DNA of 64,000 nt from NCBI RefSeq assembly GCF_963855985.1, contig NC_087114.1:893001-957000 (forward strand). The letters are read 5' to 3'. The DNA is from Ostrinia nubilalis. Lineage: Eukaryota; Arthropoda; Insecta; Lepidoptera; Crambidae. The translations under genes were made by a program, and so were the position numbers. The notes beneath the pieces are model-generated. The model did not search any database and had not been told where the DNA came from. It saw only the letters and a program-made list of their open reading frames with translations. Numbering within the stretch: position 1 is the first letter of the stretch; each line of letters starts with the position of its first letter. Shown in pieces: positions 35,101-40,572 of the stretch.

Positions 35101-35416
35101 CGCCCCCCATTTTTGTAGTCGAGTCGAGCTCAGTCGGTGTCTAAGAAAGAGTCCGCCTAGTAAATGACGCCTCCCAAGCCTCTACACAACGTCCCGCTTT
35201 TTTTATCTGGGTCTCTTACCGCCCCCCTTTAAGCCTGCAGCGCCCACAAGGGGGCGTTATCGCCCACTTTGGGAAAGACTGCTATACACTATGTTAACCA
35301 TAGTATTTTGTTACAGTTGCGAGCGGTGGCGACTCACACAGGTAAGGAAAGAACGCCTTCGCCCGAAACCTACGCCAAAAAAACTAACCAAATACGGCCT
35401 TACCTCGACCAAGTAG
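14086..35416 (+). CDS. GT31 beta-1,3-galactosyltransferase-like type II membrane glycosyltransferase
   Basis: Nine coding exons: 14086-14180, 21069-21250, 27823-28368, 28846-29033, 29333-29444, 29996-30179, 31478-31626, 32116-32296 and 35317-35416. All junctions are GT-AG and every phase matches, giving 578 residues. Order: acidic/basic cytoplasmic tail (1-63), signal anchor (about 64-80, CFLFSAAMILFCALLY), lumenal stem, then GT31 motifs FLLIVVCSS (137-145), RRVAIRETWGN (151-161), KLVFLLG (314-320), DSYNNLTLK (351-359), the DxD metal/UDP site KTDDDMYIN (380-388) and EDIYITG (480-486). The family transfers Gal (or GlcNAc/GalNAc) from UDP-sugar in the Golgi; the acceptor cannot be told. An acidic insert of about 150 residues separates RETWGN from FLLG, where the family usually has a few tens. 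Several N-glycosylation sequons are present. An acceptor-like TTGTTCCAG just before the ATG suggests an upstream 5' UTR exon, so no promoter is visible. Confidence 0.88.
14226..14742 (-). mobile_element. Two tandem 3'-tail copies of the R1 LINE
   Basis: Two head-to-tail copies (about 14226-14479 and 14480-14735) of the LINE 3' tail seen at 11519-11810. Both begin ACGGGA(C/T)TATTCCCACCT in plus-strand reading. The pair is flanked by ATTTGCCTATG at 14215-14225 and 14743-14753, an 11-bp target duplication for the pair as a whole. It sits 46 bp into GT31 intron 1. Confidence 0.8.
14757..14800 (+). repeat. Fragment of LINE-tail family Y
   Basis: GAGGGTCGTGCTCCTTCAGT followed by GGAGACTCTATGACCTGACG matches the longer copies at 15041 and 18961. 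Confidence 0.5.
14812..15020 (-). repeat. Interspersed repeat family B, copy 3
   Basis: Reverse orientation: GACTGACTGACTGACATAGT at its left, AGTCGCGGGCGGCCGCTAGT at its right end. Closely similar to the copy at 29077. Confidence 0.8.
15041..15140 (+). repeat. LINE-tail family Y copy
   Basis: It contains AACCCGTCTGGCCAGCGTGG and GTAGAGACTGAATCACTTGA, and resembles the widespread Lepidoptera LINE 3' tail. Related copies lie at 18961, 47337 (inverted) and 49927/50180 (split). Confidence 0.6.
15206..15439 (-). pseudogene. C-terminal fragment of a non-LTR retrotransposon polyprotein
   Basis: Seventy-seven residues: LNRLRTQVGRSKDNLFRWGF, then a Cys-rich stretch CRCGF...HMMSCPACPNNC and a tail ending AEFWADAV. 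This C-terminal Cys/His module follows the reverse transcriptase/RNase H of many insect LINEs. Nothing upstream is preserved. It lies inside GT31 intron 1. Confidence 0.6.
15631..15857 (-). repeat. Interspersed repeat family A, copy 3
   Basis: Reverse orientation, from TAATACATATTATAAATGGG through CCCGGGAAAGGACATAGGAT to GCCGCGAGTGGAAAGCTAGT. Nearly full length. Confidence 0.85.
16096..16240. mobile_element. MITE family N, copy 1
   Basis: Ends CCCGTATTCACAAACATTGC and its inverse (GTTTGTGGATACGGG). The core holds GAACCAATCACAGAGCTCTA. Seven copies or pieces occur in the window (16096, 18260, 20398, 43008, 43195, 49791, 63790). Confidence 0.8.
16309..16573. mobile_element. Hairpin MITE, TACAGGGTGT type (Tc1/mariner-like)
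   Basis: Inverted arms of about 90 bp, from TACAGGGTGTTAGGTAAATG to the matching CATTTACCTAACACCCTGTA, with TA at both ends as expected for Tc1/mariner target duplication. The arms hold CCATGTTAACATGGGCATAT. The centre is AT-rich. Confidence 0.85.
16850..17215 (-). repeat. Two tandem 3' tails of an RTE-like LINE
   Basis: Copies at 16850-16995 and 17000-17215 both start GTTCGTTTCACCCGAATGAC in plus orientation. They are the reverse complement of the 3' end of the LINE at 62616-63237 (ACGTCATTTGGCTGAAACG). The second copy reaches further into the coding part. Both sit in GT31 intron 1. Confidence 0.8.
17236..17366 (-). repeat. RTE-like LINE 3' tail, second subfamily
   Basis: TTTCAGCCATAGGACGTCCA then CTGCTGAACATAGGCCTCCC; diverged from the copies just upstream but clearly related. 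It resembles the copy at 19628. Confidence 0.7.
17600..18180 (-). repeat. Dispersed repeat with internal ~130-bp tandem units
   Basis: After a GTCTGTCTGTCTGTCTGTCC run, a unit containing TTAGCGGGAAAATCCTTTTG and TTAGACGCTTGAAATTTGG repeats about 2.7 times (near 17842, 17970, 18105). This is a known style of Lepidoptera repeat. Its end abuts a truncated family B copy. Confidence 0.6.
18181..18230 (-). repeat. Interspersed repeat family B fragment (copy 4)
   Basis: Only the 5' 50 bp remains (GTAAAACGGGATCCACGCGT ... GCGGCCGCTAG), inverted. It is fused to the preceding repeat. Confidence 0.7.
18260..18374. mobile_element. MITE family N, copy 2 (left end lost)
   Basis: Core GAATAGAGCTCTGTGATTGG and intact right end TTTGTGAATACGGGCG; the left terminal repeat is degraded. 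Confidence 0.7.
18699..18932 (+). mobile_element. R1 LINE 3'-tail copy with TSD
   Basis: Same tail as 11519-11810 in the opposite orientation. It is flanked by TATTATAATGCGAAC at 18684-18698 and 18933-18947, a perfect 15-bp target duplication, so this is an independent, extremely 5'-truncated insertion. The 164-residue frame on its minus strand is a shadow. Confidence 0.85.
18955..19060 (+). repeat. LINE-tail family Y copy
   Basis: AACCCGTCTGGCCAGCGTGG to GAGGGTCGTGCTCCTGCAGT, followed by GACTAAATGACCTGATGATG. Confidence 0.6.
19114..19205. mobile_element. Short palindromic MITE
   Basis: CAGCCAAACTAACGCGATCA at the left is mirrored by TGATCGCGTTGGTTTGGCTG at the right, giving a ~92-bp hairpin. 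Confidence 0.55.
19214..19594. mobile_element. GC-rich Harbinger-type MITE with TTA duplication
   Basis: Left end GGCCTCAGCCTCGAGTTTAG and right end CTAAATTCGAGGCTGAGGCC are inverted repeats. Flanks are TTA at 19211-19213 and 19595-19597, the 3-bp duplication typical of PIF/Harbinger. Arms extend about 60 bp with GCGGCGCGGGAGCGG blocks and again internally. The Ala/Arg-rich frames here are palindrome shadows. Confidence 0.8.
19628..19757 (-). repeat. RTE-like LINE 3' tail
   Basis: It contains ACGACGTCCACTGCTGAACG and TAGGCCTCCCTCAATGACTT, matching the copy at 17236. It begins with a CATCATCATCA run. Confidence 0.65.
19790..20395. other. Intronic AT-rich stretch with a hAT-like end
   Basis: Mostly unique AT-rich GT31 intron 1. 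At 20236, CAGTGTTTTTCAACCTTTTT resembles a hAT terminal repeat and is followed by ACCCCCCTAG and GCGACCCCCCG, but no matching right end was found. Confidence 0.35.
20398..20445. mobile_element. MITE family N fragment (copy 3)
   Basis: GCGCACTGTGAGACCTCACA then ATGTTTGTGAATAC: only the right third of the element. Confidence 0.5.
21069..21250 (+). CDS. GT31 exon 2: transmembrane signal anchor (functional copy, T1)
   Basis: Acceptor TTTGTTCCAG, donor AAAG|GTGAGG. Incoming phase 2 and outgoing phase 1 fit exons 1 and 3. Encodes an Arg-rich juxtamembrane segment (RHRRYAS, PRERRSAV) and the hydrophobic anchor CFLFSAAMILFCALLY. The last 166 nt (21085-21250) are the unit repeated six more times downstream; only this copy keeps the first 16 nt and a phase-compatible acceptor. 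Confidence 0.85.
22024..22189 (+). pseudogene. Transmembrane exon copy T2 (166 nt)
   Basis: In-frame copy of the anchor exon with an intact donor (AAAG|GTGCGT). Compared with T3 it carries one Tyr-to-Cys change and two synonymous changes. The 5' 16 nt and the original acceptor are replaced by a CTGCTGCTGTAAGCCCTG leader. No AG there gives the phase exon 1 needs, so inclusion would shift the frame. Confidence 0.8.
22775..22940 (+). pseudogene. Transmembrane exon copy T3 (166 nt)
   Basis: Same length and frame as T1, with donor AAAG|GTGAGG. It has what appears to be the array consensus sequence. The leader again lacks a phase-2 acceptor. Confidence 0.8.
23536..23701 (+). pseudogene. Transmembrane exon copy T4 (166 nt)
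   Basis: By eye identical to T3 over the 166 nt, although the introns around it differ. Donor AAAG|GTGAGG. Confidence 0.8.
24267..24311 (+). pseudogene. Truncated transmembrane exon fragment
   Basis: The first ~40 nt of the unit (CGCTACGCCTCCTACACTCA) followed by a break inside the Pro-His-Gly region and loss of the anchor. It directly precedes T5 and is clearly non-functional. Confidence 0.7.
24388..24553 (+). pseudogene. Transmembrane exon copy T5 (166 nt)
   Basis: One synonymous change (ACC for ACT) against T3. Donor AAAG|GTGAGC. Confidence 0.8.
25130..25295 (+). pseudogene. Transmembrane exon copy T6 (166 nt)
   Basis: One Tyr-to-Asn change near the 5' end and one synonymous change (GAA for GAG). 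Donor AAAG|GTGCGT. A further copy of the last 18 nt plus donor follows at about 25361-25380. Confidence 0.8.
26208..26373 (+). pseudogene. Transmembrane exon copy T7 (166 nt)
   Basis: One Tyr-to-Cys change near the 5' end, shared with T2. Donor AAAG|GTGAGC. Last complete copy. A later unit near 26906 has lost the whole exon, joining CTGCTGCTG straight to the post-donor sequence GTGCGTCATC. Confidence 0.8.
27823..28368 (+). CDS. GT31 exon 3: stem and first catalytic motifs
   Basis: Acceptor TATTTTTCAG, donor AGAG|GTGAGT, phase 1 both sides. Encodes LVAGWSVHTNRDTK, the core strand FLLIVVCSS, RRVAIRETWGN, and then the start of a long Asp/Glu-rich insert (FEDDDDPVLPEFD). The sequons NVT, NYT and two NVS lie here. 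Confidence 0.9.
28410..28498. mobile_element. Small palindromic element in GT31 intron 3
   Basis: Perfect 25-bp inverted repeats (ATCAATCCCTAATTTTTAAG arm at 28410-28434, mirrored at 28474-28498) around a 39-bp loop. It lies 42 bp after the exon 3 donor. Confidence 0.6.
28846..29033 (+). CDS. GT31 exon 4: acidic insert end and FLLG motif
   Basis: Acceptor TGATACAG, donor GAAGAG|GTGAGC, phase 1 in and 0 out. Encodes a Lys/Glu-rich run and then KLVFLLGLPTQNND. The frame stays open past the donor into repeat B at 29077, but the motif order (KIDEE then VERYGDVIQ) supports the donor at 29034. Confidence 0.88.
29077..29311 (+). repeat. Interspersed repeat family B, copy 5
   Basis: Full-length copy in GT31 intron 4, from CTAGCGGCCGCCCGCGACTT to a GTCAGTCAGTCAGTCAGTCA run. 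It ends only ~20 bp before the exon 5 acceptor. Confidence 0.85.
29333..29444 (+). CDS. GT31 exon 5
   Basis: Acceptor TTTCTTCAG, donor GAGTG|GTGAGT. Encodes VERYGDVIQEGFIDSYNNLT and LKSIMMLKWITNKC, the conserved GT31 block preceding the DxD strand. Confidence 0.92.
29596..29970 (+). repeat. Interspersed repeat family B, copy 6, split by a MITE
   Basis: GT31 intron 5. The repeat is interrupted at 29676-29793 and resumes at CTTAGTGAGCACCTAC, showing that the MITE inserted later. Confidence 0.75.
29676..29793. mobile_element. 118-bp Harbinger-type MITE nested in repeat B
   Basis: Ends GGCTGAGTTGCAACACC and the imperfect inverse GGTGCAACCCAATC, with arms continuing into AACGGTAAC/GTTAACGTT. Flanked by TTA at 29673-29675 and 29794-29796, fitting PIF/Harbinger target preference. 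Confidence 0.75.
29996..30179 (+). CDS. GT31 exon 6: DxD motif
   Basis: Acceptor CTTGTTCCAG, donor AAATG|GTCAGT. Encodes VRYILKTDDDMYINVPKLMF; the DDD binds the metal and UDP-sugar in this family. The following FNLKNRSRDF and GALICGARPVL are typical. It ends two bases into a Trp codon, completed by exon 7. Confidence 0.92.
30464..30754. mobile_element. Hairpin MITE family M, copy 2, with extended palindrome
   Basis: The MITE proper is 30499-30717. Its inverted symmetry continues a further ~35-45 bp into both flanks (GACCTTTAGAACGGATACTC at the left, GAGTATCCGTTCTAAAGGTC at the right). The flank is therefore duplicated in inverted form around the element, next to the exon 7 array. Confidence 0.8.
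30766..31477 (+). repeat. Six tandem 118-120-bp units, each with a 3' splice site and the start of exon 7
   Basis: Unit exon starts are at 30766, 30884, 31002, 31120, 31240 and 31360; the functional exon starts at 31478. Each unit has a pyrimidine tract with CCACAG (CTACAG in the first unit), then GTACAGTCCTCGCTACATGT-like coding for YSPRYMYGGRVYPRYLSGTGY, then ~45 bp of intron. Use of the first or sixth acceptor runs into a stop before the EDIYITG motif; only the last gives the full protein. Degenerate relatives occur at 30244 and 30390. Confidence 0.88.
31478..31626 (+). CDS. GT31 exon 7: EDIYITG motif
   Basis: Acceptor TCCCCACAG, donor CACTG|GTGAGT; phases 2 in, 1 out. Encodes YSPRYMYGGRVYPRYLSGTG, then ALSSRAASALYSAALRTNYF and HLEDIYITG. 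The W-x-P-Y and E-D-V/I-Y-x-G elements are diagnostic for GT31 enzymes. It is the only unit of the array that continues beyond SGTGY. Confidence 0.92.
31755..31908. repeat. Inverted-repeat element with GGCACTTAT arms
   Basis: TTTTGACCACTAGTGGCACT at the left is mirrored by AAGTGCCACTTGGGATCTAA at the right. Related to 4311 and 42515. Lies in GT31 intron 7. Confidence 0.6.
32116..32296 (+). CDS. GT31 exon 8
   Basis: Acceptor TCTCTCCAG; encodes MCAIRSSPRIIPRDDPDFSY and an Ala/Arg/His-rich region to LDLAD. The donor GATAG|GTAGGT joins exon 9 in phase. If it is not spliced, the frame stops at 32298-32300 (LADR then stop), giving a product 33 residues shorter; both ends are possible. Confidence 0.8.
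32297..33115 (+). repeat. Duplicated exon 8 end and downstream intron in intron 8
   Basis: GGGAGTCCAGAGCTGGACGT, TTCAAGGAG and TTACAGATTCTAGATTGCTG occur at 32331-32450 and again at 32900-33080. Just before the second copy, a degraded exon end with donor (GTTGATAG|GTAAGC, ~32861) mirrors GCTGATAG|GTAGGT. A family M MITE lies in the first copy. Confidence 0.7.
32476..32690. mobile_element. Hairpin MITE family M, copy 3
   Basis: From TAAAGCCTGGTCCGTGAGCA to TGCTCACGGACCAGACTATA; complete palindrome with a ~30-bp asymmetric centre. Confidence 0.85.
33170..33297 (+). pseudogene. Two degenerate exon 7 starts in intron 8
   Basis: At 33170-33234 a diverged unit (CCGGTACACCTACGTCTGGT). At 33274-33297 a second unit (CACAG|GTACAGTTCCCGGTACATGTA) is cut by a transposon and resumes at 34350 (GGGCGCGTGTACCCTCGGTA). 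They show the array once extended past, or was copied beyond, exon 8. Confidence 0.75.
33298..34347. mobile_element. ~1.05-kb foldback transposon interrupting an exon 7 copy
   Basis: Ends CAACGTGTTAATGAAAAAGC and the exact inverse GCTTTTTCATTAACACGTTG, flanked by TA on both sides. Arms exceed 300 bp (TTTAGGCGTTATACAAAAAC, GGTGACCTGGAGATACAGCC and their inverses). The right arm contains ~240 bp without a partner, holding a 68-residue frame of no recognised family. A TACAGGGTGG/CCACCCTGTA hairpin sits at the centre (33604-33802), a likely nested MITE. Confidence 0.8.
34555..34967 (-). pseudogene. RTE-like LINE 3' fragment
   Basis: Minus strand: LTMGLIRRLEVTQRAMERAM, LGVSLRDRIRNEEIRRRTRV, KWQWAGHIARR, then a stop after TTSKKT where the better copy at 62616 reads on. 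It ends in the 3' tail TGGACGTCTTTCGGCTGAAA. 5' truncated; in GT31 intron 8. Confidence 0.75.
34964..35039. mobile_element. Hairpin MITE family M, copy 4 (internally deleted)
   Basis: Only 76 bp: outer arms TAAAGCCCGGTCTGCGAGTA and TGCTCGCAGACCAGACTATA with a collapsed centre. Its right end forms part of the target duplication of the next element. Confidence 0.75.
35043..35281. mobile_element. hAT-type MITE with 8-bp TSD
   Basis: Ends CAGCGGTTCCCAAACTTATT and the imperfect inverse CCCACTTTGGGAAAGACTG, typical of hAT. Perfect 8-bp duplication CTATACAC at 35035-35042 and 35282-35289. It lies 35 bp upstream of the last GT31 exon. Confidence 0.85.
35317..35416 (+). CDS. GT31 exon 9: basic C-terminus
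   Basis: Acceptor TTTTGTTACAG; phase fits the exon 8 donor. Encodes CERWRLTQVRKERLRPKPTP and KKLTKYGLTSTK, then TAG. The open frame, clean phase and a poly(A) signal downstream support it, but the motif is not conserved in GT31 enzymes that I know. A possible donor inside it (ACACAG|GTAAGG) is noted. Confidence 0.65.
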
Positions 35417-35575
35417 TGCTGGGCGACTCTGGGCCTTATGTATAGCGACCTAAGGACGCTTGTGTGGTGCTGGAATGTTAGAATCTCGGAGAATCTCTTT
35501 AGATTAGTTTAGGTTTGGTGGATGGTCTTATGTTGCATTATCTTAGATTAGAACAAAAAGGGAAGATTTTCCACA

Positions 35576-35581
35576 AATAAA
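35576..35581 (+). terminator. Poly(A) signal of the GT31 gene
   Basis: AATAAA 160 bp after the stop codon, followed by a T-rich stretch (CATTTTTGATTTGATTTG). Confidence 0.55.
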
Positions 35582-35809
35582 CATTTTTGATTTGATTTGA
35601 AACGTCTCGCGAATCTTTCAGCGACTTGACCCACTTTTAGCTTGGTCCACGGGCCAAGTCGCCGGATTGAATTTTTTAATATTTTTTCTTCCGGGAGCTG
35701 GGCCCATTCTAAGATAAACTGAAAAACTTGTTTCGCTCTTAGAACGCCCTAGGACAGGAATATAATGTTTCAACGTGCCATATTTTTCTAAAAAATTGTC
35801 ACTTTTTCC

Positions 35810-36080
35810 TAAAAGTCAAAAAAGTCAAAAGTCAAAATTTCTTTATTTGTTTAGACTAATAAATAGTTCTTACAAATCGTCATTTTGCTCTTAAGGAGCC
35901 TCTACATGTCTCATAATCTTTATACCCTACCAGCGCTTCGAGACCAACATTTGGCATCAAATTCTGCAACTTTGTGATTGGTGGCGTGCCTAAAATATTG
36001 TGTCAAAGTCAAAATTTATTTATTTGCATGGACTATTAAATAGTGTTTATAAATCGCCAAATATTAAAATAAAAATAAAG
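35810..36080. repeat. Two LINE-tail-like repeats starting AAAGTCAAAA
   Basis: AAAAGTCAAAATTTCTTTAT at 35826 and AAAGTCAAAATTTATTTATT at 36004, each followed by GACTA(A)TAAATAGT. The first continues into CCCTACCAGCGCTTCGAGAC, a block also found inverted at 18384-18425. Confidence 0.5.
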
Positions 36081-37460
36081 ACTAATAAAAAACTTAAAAA
36101 TGTTGCTCTTTATGCAGCCTTGTGTGCCATCATTGGTACGCGTGCCATAGGTGTGCCATCATTGTCCTAGGATATCATTTTTGACGGGTCTCAATTGATC
36201 TGACTTACGCAATACAATTTAATTATTTAAAAATATGAAGTCCATGGCATCTATTTTTCCTTTATAAAATACAATAAAATTGACACTATCTGACGCTGAC
36301 ATTCGCCATATTTTCAAGGAATGTTTTTTCCATGGAAACGTATCTTCCCTTTTTGTTGTATTTTAAGTGCATTATGGATGTCGTGCTGTGATGATGATGA
36401 TGATGGTGATTTGTTGTAGCTAGGTGATGAACTTTATTAACAGTATTAATGATATTTACCGACTTCAAAAAAAAGGAGGAGGTTCTCAATTCGGTTGGCA
36501 GGTAGGTATAATTTTTTCAATTATTTTTTTAGTATTTGTCTCAAAATCTTGTGTCTACAGACTAATAACGGTAATAACTAATTGCGGTAGTAGTAATAGG
36601 CATGTTATCAATTTTTTATTTTGGTGTTTGAAAGATAGATCTTTAATATAATATTGATGAAAGAATTACTTCGGTAGTATTAAAACTCCCCGAGATATCA
36701 CTCTTTGAAAATCTCATTGACGTTCCCAAAACGTCAAATGTCATGACGTCACGTGTTCGGCAGCTATATTAAATATTATTTCCAAAGCTTTTTTTAACAC
36801 CTCATGTCGTCACATCGTGTAAGGAATTTGTTCGGCAACTATATTAAATATTGTGTTTTCACAATAAGGCAAAGATATAAATTTTGTCATATTCAATAGC
36901 AATGATTCATAAGGAAAAGAAGAACTATCCAAAGGGTTCTTTTATTAATTTAATAGTAATAGGGCCAAAATCGTAGTGTTACTTGTCGCGGGGACAGATT
37001 TTTAGCCAAATTCGAAAAAAGAAGGATCTCAGTTTGATCTGTAAGTTTGTCCTCGATTATCAATTTATATAAATAGATGATAAAGTTTATCATCATCATC
37101 TTCACAGCACTCTGATGCTTCTTTTGATGGTAAGAAGACTGTGATCGTGCGAGTATTTAAGTGAAACGTTTTATAGTGTACCGAGGTGCGTTGGAGATGT
37201 ATTTTTGCATTGTGATGCATTGCGCCATCTGTCGGGTTTAGTAACAAGCTGTCACCGAACCAATGGATATTTTTTTGATATTTTTTTATATTTAAAAAGA
37301 ATTTTAGTAATTTTTTTTGCAACAAATATTATTATTCCCGCAATTTTTTAAAGATTACAAGATTTTTTAGCTAACATTCCCGTTAACTTCAGCCTAAGTT
37401 GAAGAAAAAAATAGGCATTAAATATCTCGTGGATTGGATTTTTTATCTTTAAAATCTATA
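36081..37460. other. Non-coding stretch after the GT31 gene
   Basis: AT-rich. It holds a GATGATGATGATGG microsatellite near 36390 and a CGACTTCAAAAAAAAGGAGG block near 36460, a common Lepidoptera LINE end. No gene seen. Confidence 0.4.
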
Positions 37461-37652
37461 TATATAAAAGAAAGTTGTGTTAGTTACTCCACTTATAACT
37501 CAAGAACGGCTGAACCGATTTAGCTGAAAATTGTCAGGGAGGTAGTGCCAGGAGAAGGACATAGGATACTTTTTATCCCGTTCGAAATTAAAAAAAAAGT
37601 CTGCTTATTTATTGCCATTAAGGCGGAACAAAGTTCGCCGGGTCAGCTAGTA
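37461..37652 (-). repeat. Dispersed Lepidoptera repeat ending GTTCGCCGGGTCAGCTAGT
   Basis: It contains CTCAAGAACGGCTGAACCGA, GGAGAAGGACATAGGATACT and GAACAAAGTTCGCCGGGTCA. A short relative lies at 61900-62050. Confidence 0.7.
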
Positions 37653-38734
37653 TTTTATAAATTAGTTGAAAATTTGTATATCAATTTTGGTACTTGTTTG
37701 AAAAAAATATTTCGTGGATTGTCTGTGACAGCTTGTATACTAAAATCCTGACAAAAAGTGTCTAATAACATAATAATTATCAGCTATGTGACATAATAAC
37801 AATGAACAAATAAATGTGCCAGTAATAATATTTAGTGAAAGAACATGCCTTTGCATTTTGTTTTGCTTTAAAAAACATAAGTACAAATATATTTATTTAT
37901 ACTGGCTATGATATCAAATTAAATAAGTACATATTTACACGGAATTATATTATTTTGTTGTGTAAAAATTGGTTGTATATTAACGTATATTATTATTATT
38001 ATATTGATTAAATTCGTTGCTTGTTTCGTTGAATAATTCTAAAGTTATTTCTAAAATATACGTCAGGTCCTGTTTATTATTATTACTAATGCTTTCTATG
38101 ATTTTATATGAAAGGAAATGTAAACATTTTTATTATTGATGTGCTGTCATTGTTTTATTTTATTTAATTTAAATGTTAGAGAGTAAGATATCAAATTTTC
38201 TATATAAGTCCAACGATGGAAGTAAATATTTAATAAGATTTTGTTACATACCGTAATTGAGCCATAATTAACAAATTTTTAGTTTATTTACGGTTTGAAG
38301 TGTTGCTTACATGATGGCTGACAAAATAATAAAGAAATAGAAATAGATAGTAACTGAATATAAAAATATTGTTTCCAATATTACGCGGTGCATTGGGCTT
38401 TTATGAGTTCTAAAATCTACAGGCTCCACTCAAATAAATAAAAATAATAACTTCACTGTTATTATTTTCATAATAATAAATGAGAATAATAACTCCACAT
38501 TATTATTTTCATTTATTTCAGTCATTTTGTAGGCAAACACTTAAACGCACTTTAAACGTAGTCTGTGCTCGTGAAAATATTAAGTGCAAGCGGAATTGTT
38601 CTCTAGTATTATGTATTTGTACACAAAATTGCTTGCGCTAAATATTTTCTCAAGTATATTATGCTTTATTGGGTTTGTTGGGTGTATTGAATTTATACTA
38701 CTTCATTATTATACGGTTAAAGTTTTCAGGAACA
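37653..38734. other. AT-rich non-coding stretch
   Basis: No coding signature. ATTATTATTTTCAT-like blocks recur imperfectly near 38450-38520. Confidence 0.35.
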
Positions 38735-38996
38735 TACAGGGTGTAAAAATAAGGGAGGTTTATAGGAGTGGTTAAGAACCAATCAAAGAAAGAGGAAAAT
38801 TACAACTCTGATATTTAAAAATGTAATTGACAAGACTAAGTTTTTGTAGATATGCTGAACTGAAGAAAAGATAACGACAATTTTATCTGGATAAGAATTC
38901 AAATAAAAAACTGTCGACGTTTTTTAACTACATTCTTACTCTGTTCTATGATAGATTCTTGGCCTCACAGTTGGATGCCTGTTTTTACACCCTGTA
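38735..38996. mobile_element. TACAGGGTGT-type MITE (Tc1/mariner-like)
   Basis: Ends TACAGGGTGTAAAAATA and TGTTTTTACACCCTGTA, about 15 bp inverted, with TA at both ends. The 262-bp interior is non-coding. Confidence 0.75.
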
Positions 38997-40340
38997 TACA
39001 TATCTACAGAATAGGCATGCATGGGCTAAGCATTAGTGCCTTAAGATTTGCAACCGTGCAGTGCAATGCTTCCAAAATTACAATGGGTTAACACTATATA
39101 GCTTTGTATGTGCACTTACATCATTACATAATCTAGCGAAAATATCATAATCATTAGCTAACAATGGGATATGCTTTATACATGATTCATATACAGGTAG
39201 TGTGGAAGAGATGGGGTAAAAATATATTTATTATAAATAAAAATATAGTCTCTAGAGTAACTTATTTATTGGCACTCTACAATTTTCTTTCATTTTTCAC
39301 TTGGAGTGGGTTCATTAGATTTTTTTCGTATAATATTTTTGAACTCGCAGGCATACGATAATTTTTACTAACAACTTTAAAAAAAATAATAAGTTTCAAG
39401 GTCCAAATTACTTGTGATATTTCAACCTCTCCCTTACATCCTGTGTATATTTTATGTATACGCGCTTTACATTACTACACTAACATTTTATATATCTTTC
39501 ATTGTTCACTGTTTCTTTTTATTATGTTTAATTATACAGTTTCACTTTGTCACTATTCTAAACGTTATGAAAAGATAAACTGAAATTTTTGCAGTTTTTA
39601 GAACTTTTGTGGAAACTTTCCTGGGTTTTATACGGTAAAATTACATAATTGCGGTAAAAATACAGCTTGCTTTTTGTAAACATTTCAATAAATTAAGGAA
39701 GTTAATAATTGAGGTAAATATTTGTCTGTCCGCTATTGTCGTTTTTCTTCGTTTTAAATGGGTTTTTTTTTTATTTTTTATGGGTATGTCAGGATTTTTA
39801 TGCTCTTTTTTGTTTATTTTCTTTTTTAATCCTTTCCAGATTAAATTGGAGCGAGAAAATACGTACGTATTTTACAAGTATCTTCGGATGATTGTAAGTC
39901 AAGAATGCTAGGAAAAAAAAATATTTTTATTTTGTAAAAAAACATCTAATCTCAAGCCAATCTAGGCAACTTCGACTGATTTATACTCGATTTAAGACTA
40001 GAAGATTATTTATTGAGAAAGAAAAATAGGTCCATTATCTTGTGTTCAGTATTTCCCTTTAGGTAAGTCTTTTTAAATGTTTTACAAGTAATATCACTCA
40101 CGCGTTGGTTAAAAATATAGCAAATGTGCGAAAATTCTTAAAATGGTGCCATTTTAATATCGTTTTATTAAATTTGTACATAAAATCAATTTTAAATTTA
40201 TATTTTTTTACATTGTGAATTTGGGCTTCCCGTTTTTAAATTGTTTATTTAGTTTTTAGCATTTTTTGCTTTGATTTATATCAATGTTTTCGTGTATATA
40301 CAAATATATATTTTTATTTTGTTATTCATAGTTAGTAGTA
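38997..40340. other. AT-rich non-coding stretch
   Basis: No coding recognised. A weak TACAGG...CCTGTGTA pair at 39195-39446 may be a decayed MITE of the neighbouring type. Confidence 0.35.
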
Positions 40341-40572
40341 TACAGGATGTTATGAACGATTGGCTCAAATAATTTTCCAGAAAATAAAAATACTTTTTTT
40401 ATCTCCACAATTAACTACATTTTGCCCTCGTGCCAGTGATTTACTGTTTTTTATCAGTTAAAATAAGAAAAAAACATTGAAAATATGTAAAAGAAACTGG
40501 GAAATAATCCACAATTTCCTAGTATGATCTAAGTTGTCAATTTTTTTGTCAATTTGTTCCTTCCATCCTGTA
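40341..40572. mobile_element. TACAGGATG-type MITE
   Basis: Ends TACAGGATG and CATCCTGTA with TA-rich flanks; related in design to the TACAGGGTGT elements. Confidence 0.55.
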
